From assembly GCA_946534715.1 (NCBI GenBank), contig CAMNCW010000025.1:1-47685 (forward strand): a stretch of DNA of 47,685 nt. Reading direction: 5' to 3'. This document shows positions 5,505 through 14,363 of the stretch, piece by piece (the first letter of the stretch is position 1; the number at the start of each line of letters is the position of its first letter). Below the pieces are notes generated by a model. The model did no database searches. It was not told the DNA's origin and was given only the letters and a program-made list of their open reading frames with translations. The translations under genes were made by a program, and so were the position numbers. The DNA comes from an uncultured Bacteroidales bacterium. GTDB lineage: Bacteria > Bacteroidota > Bacteroidia > Bacteroidales > Paludibacteraceae.

Positions 5505-8500
5505 ATGAAACGAAAAAAACTATTTTTAACCTTCCTCATGGCGCTGTGCTGCGCGGCGATGATCCACGCGCAGACGACCGCTTCGGGCGTGGTGACGGAT
5601 GCCGCTACCGGCGAACCGATCATCGGTGCTTCCGTCTTGGAGGAAGGCACGACCAACGGAACGATTACCGATTTCGATGGTAATTTTACGCTCTCTGTGG
5701 CAAATGACGCCATGGTTGTAATCTCTTATGTGGGCTACAAAACCCAACAGTTGTATCCGAAAGCCGGCATGAGTATCAAGTTGTCGGAGGACAGCGAGGT
5801 ACTGGAAGAGGTAGTAGTGACGGGTTACACGACTCAGCGCAAAGCGGACTTGACGGGTGCTGTCAGTGCTATCTCCGCCAAGGATCTGGAAAAGCAGCAG
5901 GAGAACAACCCGATGAAAGCCCTGCAAGGCAAAGTGCCGGGATTGAACATCTCCGCTGATGGTAATCCTTCGGGTTCGGCAGGTGTACAGATCCGCGGTG
6001 CGGGTTCTTTCAACTCGTCCAATGCGCCGTTGTACGTCATTGACGGTGTACCTACCACCTCCGGCATGCACGAGCTCAACCCGAATGACATCGAGTCTAT
6101 CCAGGTGCTCAAGGATGCCGCTTCGGCTTCTATCTACGGAAGCCGTGCCGCCAACGGTGTGATCGTGATCACCACCAAGAAAGGCGCCGAGGGTAAGATC
6201 CGCGTGGATCTGGATGCAAGCGTAGCCGTTCAGTCGTATGTCAACCGCATGCATGTGCTCAATTCAGAGCAATACGGCCGTGCTCTTTGGCAAGCATTTA
6301 TCAATGACGGTCAACAAGATCCAAATTTCAATCCATACTATCGCTACGATTGGGGCTATAATGCACAAGGACAGCCGGTATTGAACAGTGTCATGCTCAA
6401 TAAGTATATTGACGATGCAGGTACCGTTCCGGCAAGTAACACCGACTGGTTCTCCGAGGTAACGCGCCCGGGCGTGATACAAAATTATAATGTGGCTGTC
6501 TCGAACGGAAACCAGAAAGGCGGCTCCTTCTTCTCATTAGGCTATTACAAGAACGAGGGTATCATCAAGACTACGGATTTCGACCGTTTCTCGGCACGTA
6601 TCAACAGCGATTACAAGATTCTGAAGGACTATGTGACGATCGGTGAGAACTTCACGCTGAACCGCACTTCTGAGGTAGCCGCCCCGGGCGGTTATATGGA
6701 GAGCGCACTGCAATACAACCCCTTGCTGCCGGTATATAAGGCAGACGGCGAAACGCTGGCACAAGCTCCTTCCGCCAGCCTTTTCCCGCAACGCGAGAAT
6801 CCGGTGTCTATTCTGGAGCGCAACAAAGATAACCGATATGTATATTGGCGTATCTTCGGTAATGCGTTTATCAATATCAACCCCTACAAGGGCCTGAATA
6901 TCCGCACTACTGCGGGTATTGACTACGCCCAGAAGAAACAGCGCTTCTTCACTTATCCTATTCCGGAAGGCATGGTAGCCAATGACAAGAATGCTGTAGA
7001 GTACAAGCAGGAGCACTGGCTCAAATGGATGTGGAACGCTATTATCACGTATAACCTCGAGATCGGCAAGCACCGTGCGGACTTCCTCTTAGGTACCGAG
7101 CTCAACCGCGAGATCAGCGACTGGGGCTCCGCCTACAAGGAGGATTTTATCATCCTCAACCCGACGTATATGTGGCCTTCCGCCGGAACCGGCAAAGCGC
7201 AGTCATACGGCGGCGCAGGCAGCTATTCGCTGATATCGTTCTTCGGTAAAGCCAACTATTCCTACGACAACCGTTATCTGATCTCCTTCACTGCCCGTTA
7301 TGACGGTTCGAGCCGTTTCGGTAAGCACAACCGCTTCGCTTTCTTCCCGTCCGTGTCGGCAGGTTGGCGTATCAGCCAAGAGAAATTCATGAGCGGCGCT
7401 TCGTCATGGTTGGATGATCTGAAGATCCGTGCTTCGTGGGGACAGACCGGTAACCAGGATATCTCTGCCACCGCCCGTTATACCATCTATGAGTCCAACT
7501 ATGGCGTGAACGAGAACGGCGGTCAGAGTTACGGTACCTCTTACGACATCGCCGGCACCAACGGCGGTCATATCCTGCCTTCGGGCTTCCGCCGCCTGCA
7601 AGTGGGCAACGATGACATCAAATGGGAGACGACCACTCAGACCAACGCAGGTTTGGATTTCGCCTTCTTCCAGCAGACCCTCTATGGTACATTCGACTGG
7701 TACTACAAGCAGACCCGCGACATTCTCGTGGAGATGGTAGGTATCGGTGCGATGGGCGAGGGCGGTACCCAATGGGTGAACGCCGGTGCAGTGGACAATA
7801 TGGGTATCGAGTTGCAGTTAGGCTACCGCAACCAAACCAAAGGCGGATTCAAATACGACATCTCCGCCAACCTCTCGCACTATAAAAATACCGTGATTGA
7901 TATGCCTGAGACAGTAGCCGCCAGCGGCCGTTTCGGCGGTAACGGCGTAGAGTCCGTAGTGGGACACGCGATAGGTTCGCAGGTAGGTTATATTGCCGAC
8001 GGTCTCTTCAAGAGCCAAGACGATATTGACAACCACGCTATCCAGGAGGGCGCAGGCCTCGGCCGTATCCGCTATCGCGATATCAACGGCGACGGCGTGG
8101 TGAGCGAAGCTGACCAGACTTGGATCTTTTCGCCGATCCCTGCTGTAGCCTTCGGTGCTAACTTCTATTTCGAGTACAAGGGCTTCGATCTCACCGTATT
8201 CTTCCAAGGAGTAGGCGGCGCGCAGGTAATTACCAAGGATTACAAGGTGCAGACCGATTTCTTGGGGGCAATCAATGTTGATTTCTTAAATAAAGGTACG
8301 CGCGTGTTAGACGCCTGGTCGCTCTCTAATCCCAACAGCGACATCCCTGCACTCTCGAAGAGCGATAATAATAGCGAGGACCGTGTCAGCACGTATTTCG
8401 TAGAGGACGGTTCGTTCCTCAAACTGCGTAACATCCAGTTGGGATACAATCTGCCCAAGAAAGCCTGCGACAAGATGCTGATGCAGAACTGGCGCTGGTT

Positions 8501-8624
8501 CGTTTCCGCTCAGAATGTGTTCACCATCCATTCTGCCAAGTTCACCGGTGTGGATCCTGAGAACCCGACCTTCGGCTATCCTATCCCGCTGACCGTAACA
8601 TTAGGAACGAAAGTGACATTCTAA
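5505..8624 (+). CDS. SusC-like TonB-dependent outer membrane transporter (fructan locus)
   Basis: A 1,039-residue outer membrane beta-barrel that would import fructo-oligosaccharides with the SusD lid protein. The order is a signal peptide (MKRKKLFLTF to HAQ, cleavage near 23), a carboxypeptidase-regulatory-like domain (about 25-95), a TonB box EEVVVTGY (101-108), a plug (about 112-235, including LYVIDGVP and GSRAANGVIVITTKKG) and the barrel, ending in KVTF with the terminal Phe expected for OMPs. I use the ATG at 5505 and not the in-frame ATG at 5322: the promoter lies between them, and only the later start gives a signal peptide. SusD follows 40 bp downstream. The substrate is inferred from the neighbours. 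Confidence 0.95.
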   Translation: MKRKKLFLTFLMALCCAAMIHAQTTASGVVTDAATGEPIIGASVLEEGTTNGTITDFDGNFTLSVANDAMVVISYVGYKTQQLYPKAGMSIKLSEDSEVLEEVVVTGYTTQRKADLTGAVSAISAKDLEKQQENNPMKALQGKVPGLNISADGNPSGSAGVQIRGAGSFNSSNAPLYVIDGVPTTSGMHELNPNDIESIQVLKDAASASIYGSRAANGVIVITTKKGAEGKIRVDLDASVAVQSYVNRMHVLNSEQYGRALWQAFINDGQQDPNFNPYYRYDWGYNAQGQPVLNSVMLNKYIDDAGTVPASNTDWFSEVTRPGVIQNYNVAVSNGNQKGGSFFSLGYYKNEGIIKTTDFDRFSARINSDYKILKDYVTIGENFTLNRTSEVAAPGGYMESALQYNPLLPVYKADGETLAQAPSASLFPQRENPVSILERNKDNRYVYWRIFGNAFININPYKGLNIRTTAGIDYAQKKQRFFTYPIPEGMVANDKNAVEYKQEHWLKWMWNAIITYNLEIGKHRADFLLGTELNREISDWGSAYKEDFIILNPTYMWPSAGTGKAQSYGGAGSYSLISFFGKANYSYDNRYLISFTARYDGSSRFGKHNRFAFFPSVSAGWRISQEKFMSGASSWLDDLKIRASWGQTGNQDISATARYTIYESNYGVNENGGQSYGTSYDIAGTNGGHILPSGFRRLQVGNDDIKWETTTQTNAGLDFAFFQQTLYGTFDWYYKQTRDILVEMVGIGAMGEGGTQWVNAGAVDNMGIELQLGYRNQTKGGFKYDISANLSHYKNTVIDMPETVAASGRFGGNGVESVVGHAIGSQVGYIADGLFKSQDDIDNHAIQEGAGLGRIRYRDINGDGVVSEADQTWIFSPIPAVAFGANFYFEYKGFDLTVFFQGVGGAQVITKDYKVQTDFLGAINVDFLNKGTRVLDAWSLSNPNSDIPALSKSDNNSEDRVSTYFVEDGSFLKLRNIQLGYNLPKKACDKMLMQNWRWFVSAQNVFTIHSAKFTGVDPENPTFGYPIPLTVTLGTKVTF

Positions 8625-8664
8625 GTTGAAAGGTGAAAAATGAAAGATGAAAGGATAAAAAATT

Positions 8665-10377
8665 ATGAAAGCAAATAAGATAACAGCCTTTGTACTTTGT
8701 ACGTTGTTACTTTGTACATCCTGCGACAACTTCCTCAATCAGGATGTGCCGCAAGGTATCCTGAGCGAGGATCAGGTGAACGACCCGCAGTATATCGACA
8801 ACGTGGTGATCTCCGCATATGCGGTGTTCATCTCTGCGGAGGATGTCAACTCGTCCTTCTCTATGTGGAACTATGATGTCCGTTCGGACGACGCCTACAA
8901 GGGCGGTAGTGCCGAGAACGACGGCGATGTATTCCACCAACTGGAGATCAGTCAGGGTATCATGACCACCAACTGGAATATCAACGACATGTGGGTGCGT
9001 CTCTACAACTGTCTGAGCCGTGTCAACGCGGCTATCGATGCCCTCAACGCCATGCCGGATACCTATCAGCTCAAGGCGCAGCGTCTGGGTGAGATGAAAT
9101 TCCTCCGTGCCTACGGCCATTTCCTGCTCAAACGGCTCTATAAGAACATACCGTTCGTCATCGACCCGAACATGAAGCAGGCGGACTATAACAACCTCTC
9201 CAACACCAAGTACACCAACGACGAGGGTTGGCAACTTATCGCCGACGATCTGGAGTACGCTTACTCCGTACTGCCTCCTACTCAGGCGGACAAAGGCCGT
9301 CCTACCCAGGCTTCGGCTGCCGGTCTGCTCGCCAAGGTGTACCTCTATAAGGCGTACCGTCAGGACGATCCGAACAGCCATGCTGTGACCTCTATCAACC
9401 GCGAGGATCTGGAGAAAGTGATCACTTACACCGAGGAGAATATCTATGCCCCTGCCGGCTACGGACTGGAGGACGATTTCCACAATAACTTCCGTCCCGA
9501 ACCGCAGTACGAGAACGGCAAGGAGAGCCTCTGGGCAATGCAGTATTCGACCAACGACGGTACCAACCTCGGTAACTGCAACTGGTCGTACGGACTGATG
9601 GTTCCGTCCCGTATCGAGGGTGGCTGCGACTTCTACAAACCCAGCCAGAACCTCGTCAACGCCTTCCGTACGGATGCCAACGGTCTGCCGTATATCGAGT
9701 CGTTCAACCAGAAGGATTTCGACGCCAAGACCGAGACCGCCGATCCGCGCCTCTGGCTGACGGTGGGTATCCCCGACTTTCCCTATGAGTTCAACCCGAA
9801 CTACATGATGAAGCGCACCCAGAACTGGAGCCGCTCCAACGGCCTCTACGGCTACTACGTGACGCTGAAACACAATGTCGATCCCGACGGCGGATATCTG
9901 ATTCGCTCCAAGCTGTGGTTCGGAAGCCCGATGAACCGTATTGTGGTCCGTTATGCCGATGTGCTGCTGATGCGTGCCGAGGCTTTGGCTCAGTTAGGCC
10001 GCGGCGATGAGGCGGTCTCTATCGTCAACCAGATCCGCAACCGCGCTGCACGCAGTACCGCCATGCTCGCCGGATATGACACCAACTATGGCGCACGCAT
10101 CTTCATCAAACCCTATAGCGACTACTCCGACGCGCTTGCCAAAGTCAAGATGGAACGCCGTCTGGAACTCGCTATGGAGTCCGAGCGCTTCTTCGACCTC
10201 GTACGCTGGGGAGAAGCGGAACAGGTGATCAACCGCTATTATCTCGAGGAGGCAAACGACTGCCGTATCTACACAACGGCTAAGTTTACCGCCAATAAGA
10301 ACGAGTATCTGCCTATCCCGCATGAGCAGATGGCTGCTTCCAACGGACATTATCAACAAAACATAGGAGGATGGTAA
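8665..10377 (+). CDS. SusD/RagB-like surface glycan-binding lipoprotein
   Basis: A 570-residue outer membrane lipoprotein that forms the lid of the SusC barrel. The signal peptide ends in the lipobox LCTSC (Cys20), followed by the SusD-typical DNFLNQDVPQG. The RagB/SusD signatures are visible: LKAQRLGEMKFLRAYGHFLLKRLY (about 135-158), the central helical TPR-like part, and near the C-terminus RYADVLLMRAEALAQLG and ERRLELAMESERFFDLVRWG. It ends in a typical YLPIPHEQ...NIGGW. Its signal-peptide codons contain the TTTGTAC simple repeat also found in the next two genes. The next gene starts 3 nt after its stop. Confidence 0.95.
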   Translation: MKANKITAFVLCTLLLCTSCDNFLNQDVPQGILSEDQVNDPQYIDNVVISAYAVFISAEDVNSSFSMWNYDVRSDDAYKGGSAENDGDVFHQLEISQGIMTTNWNINDMWVRLYNCLSRVNAAIDALNAMPDTYQLKAQRLGEMKFLRAYGHFLLKRLYKNIPFVIDPNMKQADYNNLSNTKYTNDEGWQLIADDLEYAYSVLPPTQADKGRPTQASAAGLLAKVYLYKAYRQDDPNSHAVTSINREDLEKVITYTEENIYAPAGYGLEDDFHNNFRPEPQYENGKESLWAMQYSTNDGTNLGNCNWSYGLMVPSRIEGGCDFYKPSQNLVNAFRTDANGLPYIESFNQKDFDAKTETADPRLWLTVGIPDFPYEFNPNYMMKRTQNWSRSNGLYGYYVTLKHNVDPDGGYLIRSKLWFGSPMNRIVVRYADVLLMRAEALAQLGRGDEAVSIVNQIRNRAARSTAMLAGYDTNYGARIFIKPYSDYSDALAKVKMERRLELAMESERFFDLVRWGEAEQVINRYYLEEANDCRIYTTAKFTANKNEYLPIPHEQMAASNGHYQQNIGGW

Positions 10378-10379
10378 TT

Positions 10380-11765
10380 ATGAAAACAATCAATAAAATA
10401 GCCCTTGTACTTTGTACATTGTCCCTTTGTACATTGTTCGTGGCTTGCAACAAGTGGGACAACTCGTTCGCTGTCACCGGCGATTGTAAGATTGATAGTC
10501 TCATGCTCGATACCTACCCGGGCGTGGTGGATCATGCGGCGCGTACCGTGGTGGTAGGAGTGCCGGAGAACCATGATGACCAACTCATGACCATCACCCG
10601 TCTTGATCTCTCTGCCGGTGCTACCGCGAACCACAAGGTGGGCGACAAGGTGAACATGACTACCCCGCTCGCTATCCGCGTGACGAACGGCAATGTCTTC
10701 CAGGACTATAAAGTATCGGTGAAACATGACGAGGCGCGCATCCTCTCCTTTGCCCTCAACGAGACCTACTTGGGTATCATCGACCAAGTAGCGAAAACGA
10801 TCAGCGTCTCTGTTCCGATCGGTACGGACATCAAGAACCTCGTTCCGACGGTTAAGACAACCGATGGCGCTACCCTCACTCCGCGTGCCGGAGTGCCGTG
10901 CGACTTTACTAATCCGGTTGAGTTCACCGTGACCTGCAACACCGCTTCGACCACGTATACCGTTACTGTCAAGGAGAAAGGCAACCCCGTTGTCCTCTAT
11001 CTCGGTCTGGCTCAGACGGTAGCCCAACTCAATCCCGAGGAGCAGGAGGCGGTCAACTGGATGCTGGCTAACGTGGAGAACTCCGACTATGCTTCGTTCA
11101 CCGATCTGGCGGCTAACCGCGTGGTGCTGACCGACTGCAAGGTCATCTGGTGGCATTTCCATGTGGACGGCGGTCTGGAGGGCAAAGAGCGTTTCGTTCA
11201 GGCTACTCCCGAAGTGATGGATCCGCTGGCGCTGGATAAGCTGAAATCGTACTACCAAGCAGGCGGTTCGTTCCTGCTCACCCGCTATGCCGTTAACCTG
11301 CCGTTCTTCTTAGGCGAAGCAGAGTGCTTCCCGAATAACGCATGGGGCGGCAAAGAAGCGGAGGCGGAGCGCGCAGGCGGTCCGTGGGAGTTCGCTATCA
11401 CCGGACATACCGACCATGCCCTGTGGCAGAACCTGACCATGAACCCGACTGCGCTCGATCATGTCTATACCTGCGACGAGGGATACAAGATCACCAACTC
11501 CACCGCACAGTACCATATTGGTACCGACTGGGGCGGATACGACGACCGCGAGGTCTTCCACCAGAAAACAGGTGCGTACGACATCGCCGGAGGTAATGAC
11601 GCTGTAGTGGCTTGGGAGTTCAAACGGACTGCGGACCACGGCGCAATCATCTGTATCGGCTCCGGTTGCTACGACTGGTACACCATCTCCGACGAAGGTA
11701 AGGACTACTACCACCATAACGTGGAGAAGATAACCGAAAACGCGTTTAACTATCTCAAACAATAA
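10380..11765 (+). CDS. DUF4960-type surface glycan-binding lipoprotein of a fructan locus
   Basis: A 461-residue lipoprotein (lipobox LFVAC, Cys23). After the anchor come two Ig-like beta-sandwich repeats of the DUF5018 type (about 30-210; SLMLDTYPGVVD and ILSFALNETYLGIID mark their starts). A C-terminal domain (about 215-461) contains VIWWHFHVDGG, GSFLLTRYAVNLPFF and a terminal GSGCYDWY. This layout matches the DUF4960 protein placed after SusD in the Bacteroides thetaiotaomicron levan locus, which binds levan at the cell surface. I recognise this from memory. The start codon is 3 nt after the SusD stop, so the genes are coupled. The first 57 nt are almost identical to those of the next gene. 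Confidence 0.8.
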   Translation: MKTINKIALVLCTLSLCTLFVACNKWDNSFAVTGDCKIDSLMLDTYPGVVDHAARTVVVGVPENHDDQLMTITRLDLSAGATANHKVGDKVNMTTPLAIRVTNGNVFQDYKVSVKHDEARILSFALNETYLGIIDQVAKTISVSVPIGTDIKNLVPTVKTTDGATLTPRAGVPCDFTNPVEFTVTCNTASTTYTVTVKEKGNPVVLYLGLAQTVAQLNPEEQEAVNWMLANVENSDYASFTDLAANRVVLTDCKVIWWHFHVDGGLEGKERFVQATPEVMDPLALDKLKSYYQAGGSFLLTRYAVNLPFFLGEAECFPNNAWGGKEAEAERAGGPWEFAITGHTDHALWQNLTMNPTALDHVYTCDEGYKITNSTAQYHIGTDWGGYDDREVFHQKTGAYDIAGGNDAVVAWEFKRTADHGAIICIGSGCYDWYTISDEGKDYYHHNVEKITENAFNYLKQ

Positions 11766-11771
11766 CGTACT

Positions 11772-13400
11772 ATGAAAGCAATAAATAAAATAGCTCTTGT
11801 ACTTTGTACATTGTCCCTTTGTACATTGTTTACAGCATGCCAGGAGAACATCCCGCAGGAGCAGAAGGACTGGGAGAACACAACCGCCTATTTTAATGCT
11901 TCGGATGAAGTCACTACTACGACATACTATAAACCCTCCGTCGGTTCGGTAGGCGACCCGATACCGTTCTATGATCCGGTGACGAAGGACTATAAGATCC
12001 TCTACCTCCATAATTTCGAGAAGAACACGGACCAGACTTTCCACCCGCTCTGGGGACTCCGTACGACGGATGCCGCTACTTATACCCAGATGGGCGAGGT
12101 GCTGCCTACCGGACTCGCCGGCGAGCAGGACGCTGCCCTCGGTACCGGGTGTATCGTCTATGACGAAGAGGCTAAACTCTACTACATCTACTACACCGGC
12201 GAACGGTACAAACCCGCCGCCGATGAGGACCGCCAAGTCGTCATGCGCGCTACCAGCCCCGATTTCGTGACCTGGACCAAGGATCCGCTCTTCCGCCTCC
12301 GCGGTGCGGACTACGGCTACAGCACCCTCAATTTCCGCGACCCTTATATCTGGCGCATGGACGACGGATGGCACATGATCGTGGCTACCAAACCGATGCC
12401 GGCAGGCGCTCGGGTAGAGGAGAAAGACGGCTGTTTCGCCGAGTTCACCTCTGCCGACCTCAAGACATGGGAGCATAAAGGTACGTTCTCCAAGATGATC
12501 TGGGATCGCTTTCTGGAGTGTCCCAACGTGTTCAAGATGGGCGATTGGTGGTACCTCACCTATAGCGACATGTCCGCTTTCGAGCGCCGCGTGCACTACC
12601 TCAAGGGCAAGACCATCGACGAACTCAAGGCGGCTACCAACCCCAACTGGCCCGACTCCAAGGAGGGCGCACTCGACTGCCGTGCTTTCTATGCCGGTAA
12701 CACCGCTTCCGACGGTACCGACCGGTATATGTGGGGATGGTGCCCCGAGCGCCGCGGTAAGGACAACACCGACATCTCTGCCGAGGCGGAACCCAAGTGG
12801 GGCGGTACCCTCGTAGCGCATAAACTCATGCAACGCGAGGACGGAACCCTCTACCTCGGCGAAGTGCCCGCTATGCGCGAGAAATACAATGCCGCTAAAG
12901 AGGTCAAAGTAGTGAAGAAGTGGGGCGAAGAGGAAGGAAATCTCACGATCGCAGACGGTGTCTATACGATGAAAGCATACAGCTCCGTCATGTTCAGCAC
13001 CCTCGGTTACCATAACCACCTCTCCATGACCGTCACTACGGATTCCAAGGCGGACCGCTTCGGCATCTCTTTCGTCCGCGGAGACCGCAAAGACGGCGAC
13101 AAAACCTACGAGAAATACTACTCCATCATGGTCTGCCCGGACGGAGACAAGCACTTTATCCGCTTCGAGGAAGAGCAGGGCAAATGGGAACTCAAGGGCG
13201 GCGGAAGTTATGCTTTCGATACACCCGAGGACAATACCTATAAGATCGATATCTATACCGATAACTCCGTCCTCGTCATGTATATCAACGACATCGTCAC
13301 CTACACCCAGCGTATCTACGGTATCCAGCGCAACTGCTGGTCTGTCAACTGCTACGAAGGAGGTATGATGGTTCAAGACATCCAAATCAAACAATATTAA
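11772..13400 (+). CDS. divergent GH32-like surface lipoprotein (probable endo-fructanase or fructan-binding)
   Basis: A 542-residue lipoprotein (lipobox LFTAC, Cys23) with the five-bladed propeller plan of clan GH-J. The three acidic positions appear as GDPIPFYDP (Asp62 as candidate nucleophile), NFRDPYIW (RDP 189-191) and LECPNVF (Glu249 as candidate acid/base). The usual WMNDPNG is absent, so it is not a standard invertase. A C-terminal beta-sandwich (about 400-542, with MFSTLGYHNH and DIQIKQY) takes the place of the GH32C module and may be DUF4975, a call I cannot verify. Position after the SusCD/binding protein unit suggests a surface enzyme like the endo-levanase of the B. thetaiotaomicron locus. 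A terminator-like hairpin follows. Confidence 0.75.
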   Translation: MKAINKIALVLCTLSLCTLFTACQENIPQEQKDWENTTAYFNASDEVTTTTYYKPSVGSVGDPIPFYDPVTKDYKILYLHNFEKNTDQTFHPLWGLRTTDAATYTQMGEVLPTGLAGEQDAALGTGCIVYDEEAKLYYIYYTGERYKPAADEDRQVVMRATSPDFVTWTKDPLFRLRGADYGYSTLNFRDPYIWRMDDGWHMIVATKPMPAGARVEEKDGCFAEFTSADLKTWEHKGTFSKMIWDRFLECPNVFKMGDWWYLTYSDMSAFERRVHYLKGKTIDELKAATNPNWPDSKEGALDCRAFYAGNTASDGTDRYMWGWCPERRGKDNTDISAEAEPKWGGTLVAHKLMQREDGTLYLGEVPAMREKYNAAKEVKVVKKWGEEEGNLTIADGVYTMKAYSSVMFSTLGYHNHLSMTVTTDSKADRFGISFVRGDRKDGDKTYEKYYSIMVCPDGDKHFIRFEEEQGKWELKGGGSYAFDTPEDNTYKIDIYTDNSVLVMYINDIVTYTQRIYGIQRNCWSVNCYEGGMMVQDIQIKQY

Positions 13401-13413
13401 TTATTAACCGGAG

Positions 13414-13443
13414 AAGGGGCAGGAATGTGCCTGCCCCTTTTCC
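13414..13443 (+). terminator. hairpin after the GH32-like gene (terminator or attenuator)
   Basis: AAGGGGCAGG (13414-13423) and CCTGCCCCTT (13430-13439) form a perfect 10-bp stem with a 6-nt loop, followed by TTCCTC. The T-tract is short (TTTT inside the stem end), so read-through is likely. No promoter of the standard type is seen before the gene that starts at 13462. Confidence 0.7.
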
Positions 13444-13461
13444 TCTAAATTTATTACAATC

Positions 13462-14349
13462 ATGAAGAAATTTTCTCTTATTGCGCTCTTTGCAGCGCTC
13501 GTAGCAGTAAACGTACATGCTACTGATCTGGTAACAGAAACAACTCATGTTACATGGGGTACCCCACTACGCATTGAGGCGGCTCAGTTTGCCAACGCAC
13601 AACCCGGTCAGAAGATCGTGATTACTTACACCGACGCCAAAGAAATGGTGGAGAGCGAGAACAAAGGCAGTGTCATTGAGTTCAAAGTGATGAACGAGCA
13701 TTTCGACCACCTCGCAGGTTCCCGCGAGGCTTTGAGACTTTGGGATAATGGTAGCCTTGAGCAGTTCCTCACCGCTTCGGCTGTGGACAGTATCAAAGCA
13801 CACGGATTGGAAATCACCGGTAACGATTTCACTGTAACAAAAGTGGAACTGTTGGAAGGCAAAGAACTGAAAGAAGGCTTTACTGTATGGACCGGTTATT
13901 TCTGGGTAGATGATGAAGGCGGCTGGAAGACCCTCGAACTCTATTGGAACGGCTATGCCGGAGTTAATTGGGAAAAAGCGAAAGCACTCCGTATCTATTC
14001 CGAGGCTACAGGTACCGATTTTATCATCAATGTGAAAGAAAATTGGGAGGAAGCCGGTCAGATAGCCGGACAGGACGAGATGACCGATGGTGAGGGCTAC
14101 AAAGAGCTCGCACTGACCGAAGAACTCCGTAACAAACTGGAGAACGCAAATCACTGGATGATTCAGTTCTCCCACAAAGAGCTGGCTAAATTCAATGTAA
14201 CCGACATAGTGCTCGTGATGGATAACGAAACGGCAATTGATGCTATCCAGGCACCGAATGCCAAGAGTCAGAAACTCATTGAGAACGGTCAAGTGGTTAT
14301 TATCAAGAACGGCGTTAAATACAACGCTCTGGGTGTTCAACTGAAATAA
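13462..14349 (+). CDS. secreted protein of unknown function, paralog 1 of 2 in the fructan locus
   Basis: A 295-residue protein with a cleavable signal peptide (MKKFSLIALFAALVAVNVHA) and no lipobox. The mature part is beta-rich and reads as two similar halves: VTWGTPLRIEAAQFANAQPGQKI...FEQFLT-type, then FTVWTGYFW...LELYWNGYAGVNWEKAKALRIY...WMIQFSHKELAKFNVTDIVLV. It ends with IENGQVVIIKNGVKYNALGVQL, which is almost the same as the end of the next protein and resembles C-terminal tails of many secreted Bacteroidales proteins. No catalytic motif is recognised; the beta-sandwich pattern would suit carbohydrate binding, but this is inference. It is probably transcribed by read-through from the susC unit. 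Confidence 0.75.
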   Translation: MKKFSLIALFAALVAVNVHATDLVTETTHVTWGTPLRIEAAQFANAQPGQKIVITYTDAKEMVESENKGSVIEFKVMNEHFDHLAGSREALRLWDNGSLEQFLTASAVDSIKAHGLEITGNDFTVTKVELLEGKELKEGFTVWTGYFWVDDEGGWKTLELYWNGYAGVNWEKAKALRIYSEATGTDFIINVKENWEEAGQIAGQDEMTDGEGYKELALTEELRNKLENANHWMIQFSHKELAKFNVTDIVLVMDNETAIDAIQAPNAKSQKLIENGQVVIIKNGVKYNALGVQLK

Positions 14350-14363
14350 ATATACATACAATT

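Noticed and set aside
11310..13394. A 694-codon antisense open frame across the DUF4960-type and GH32-like genes
   Set aside because: It spans two recognisable plus-strand genes and their junction, and has no start context or domain.
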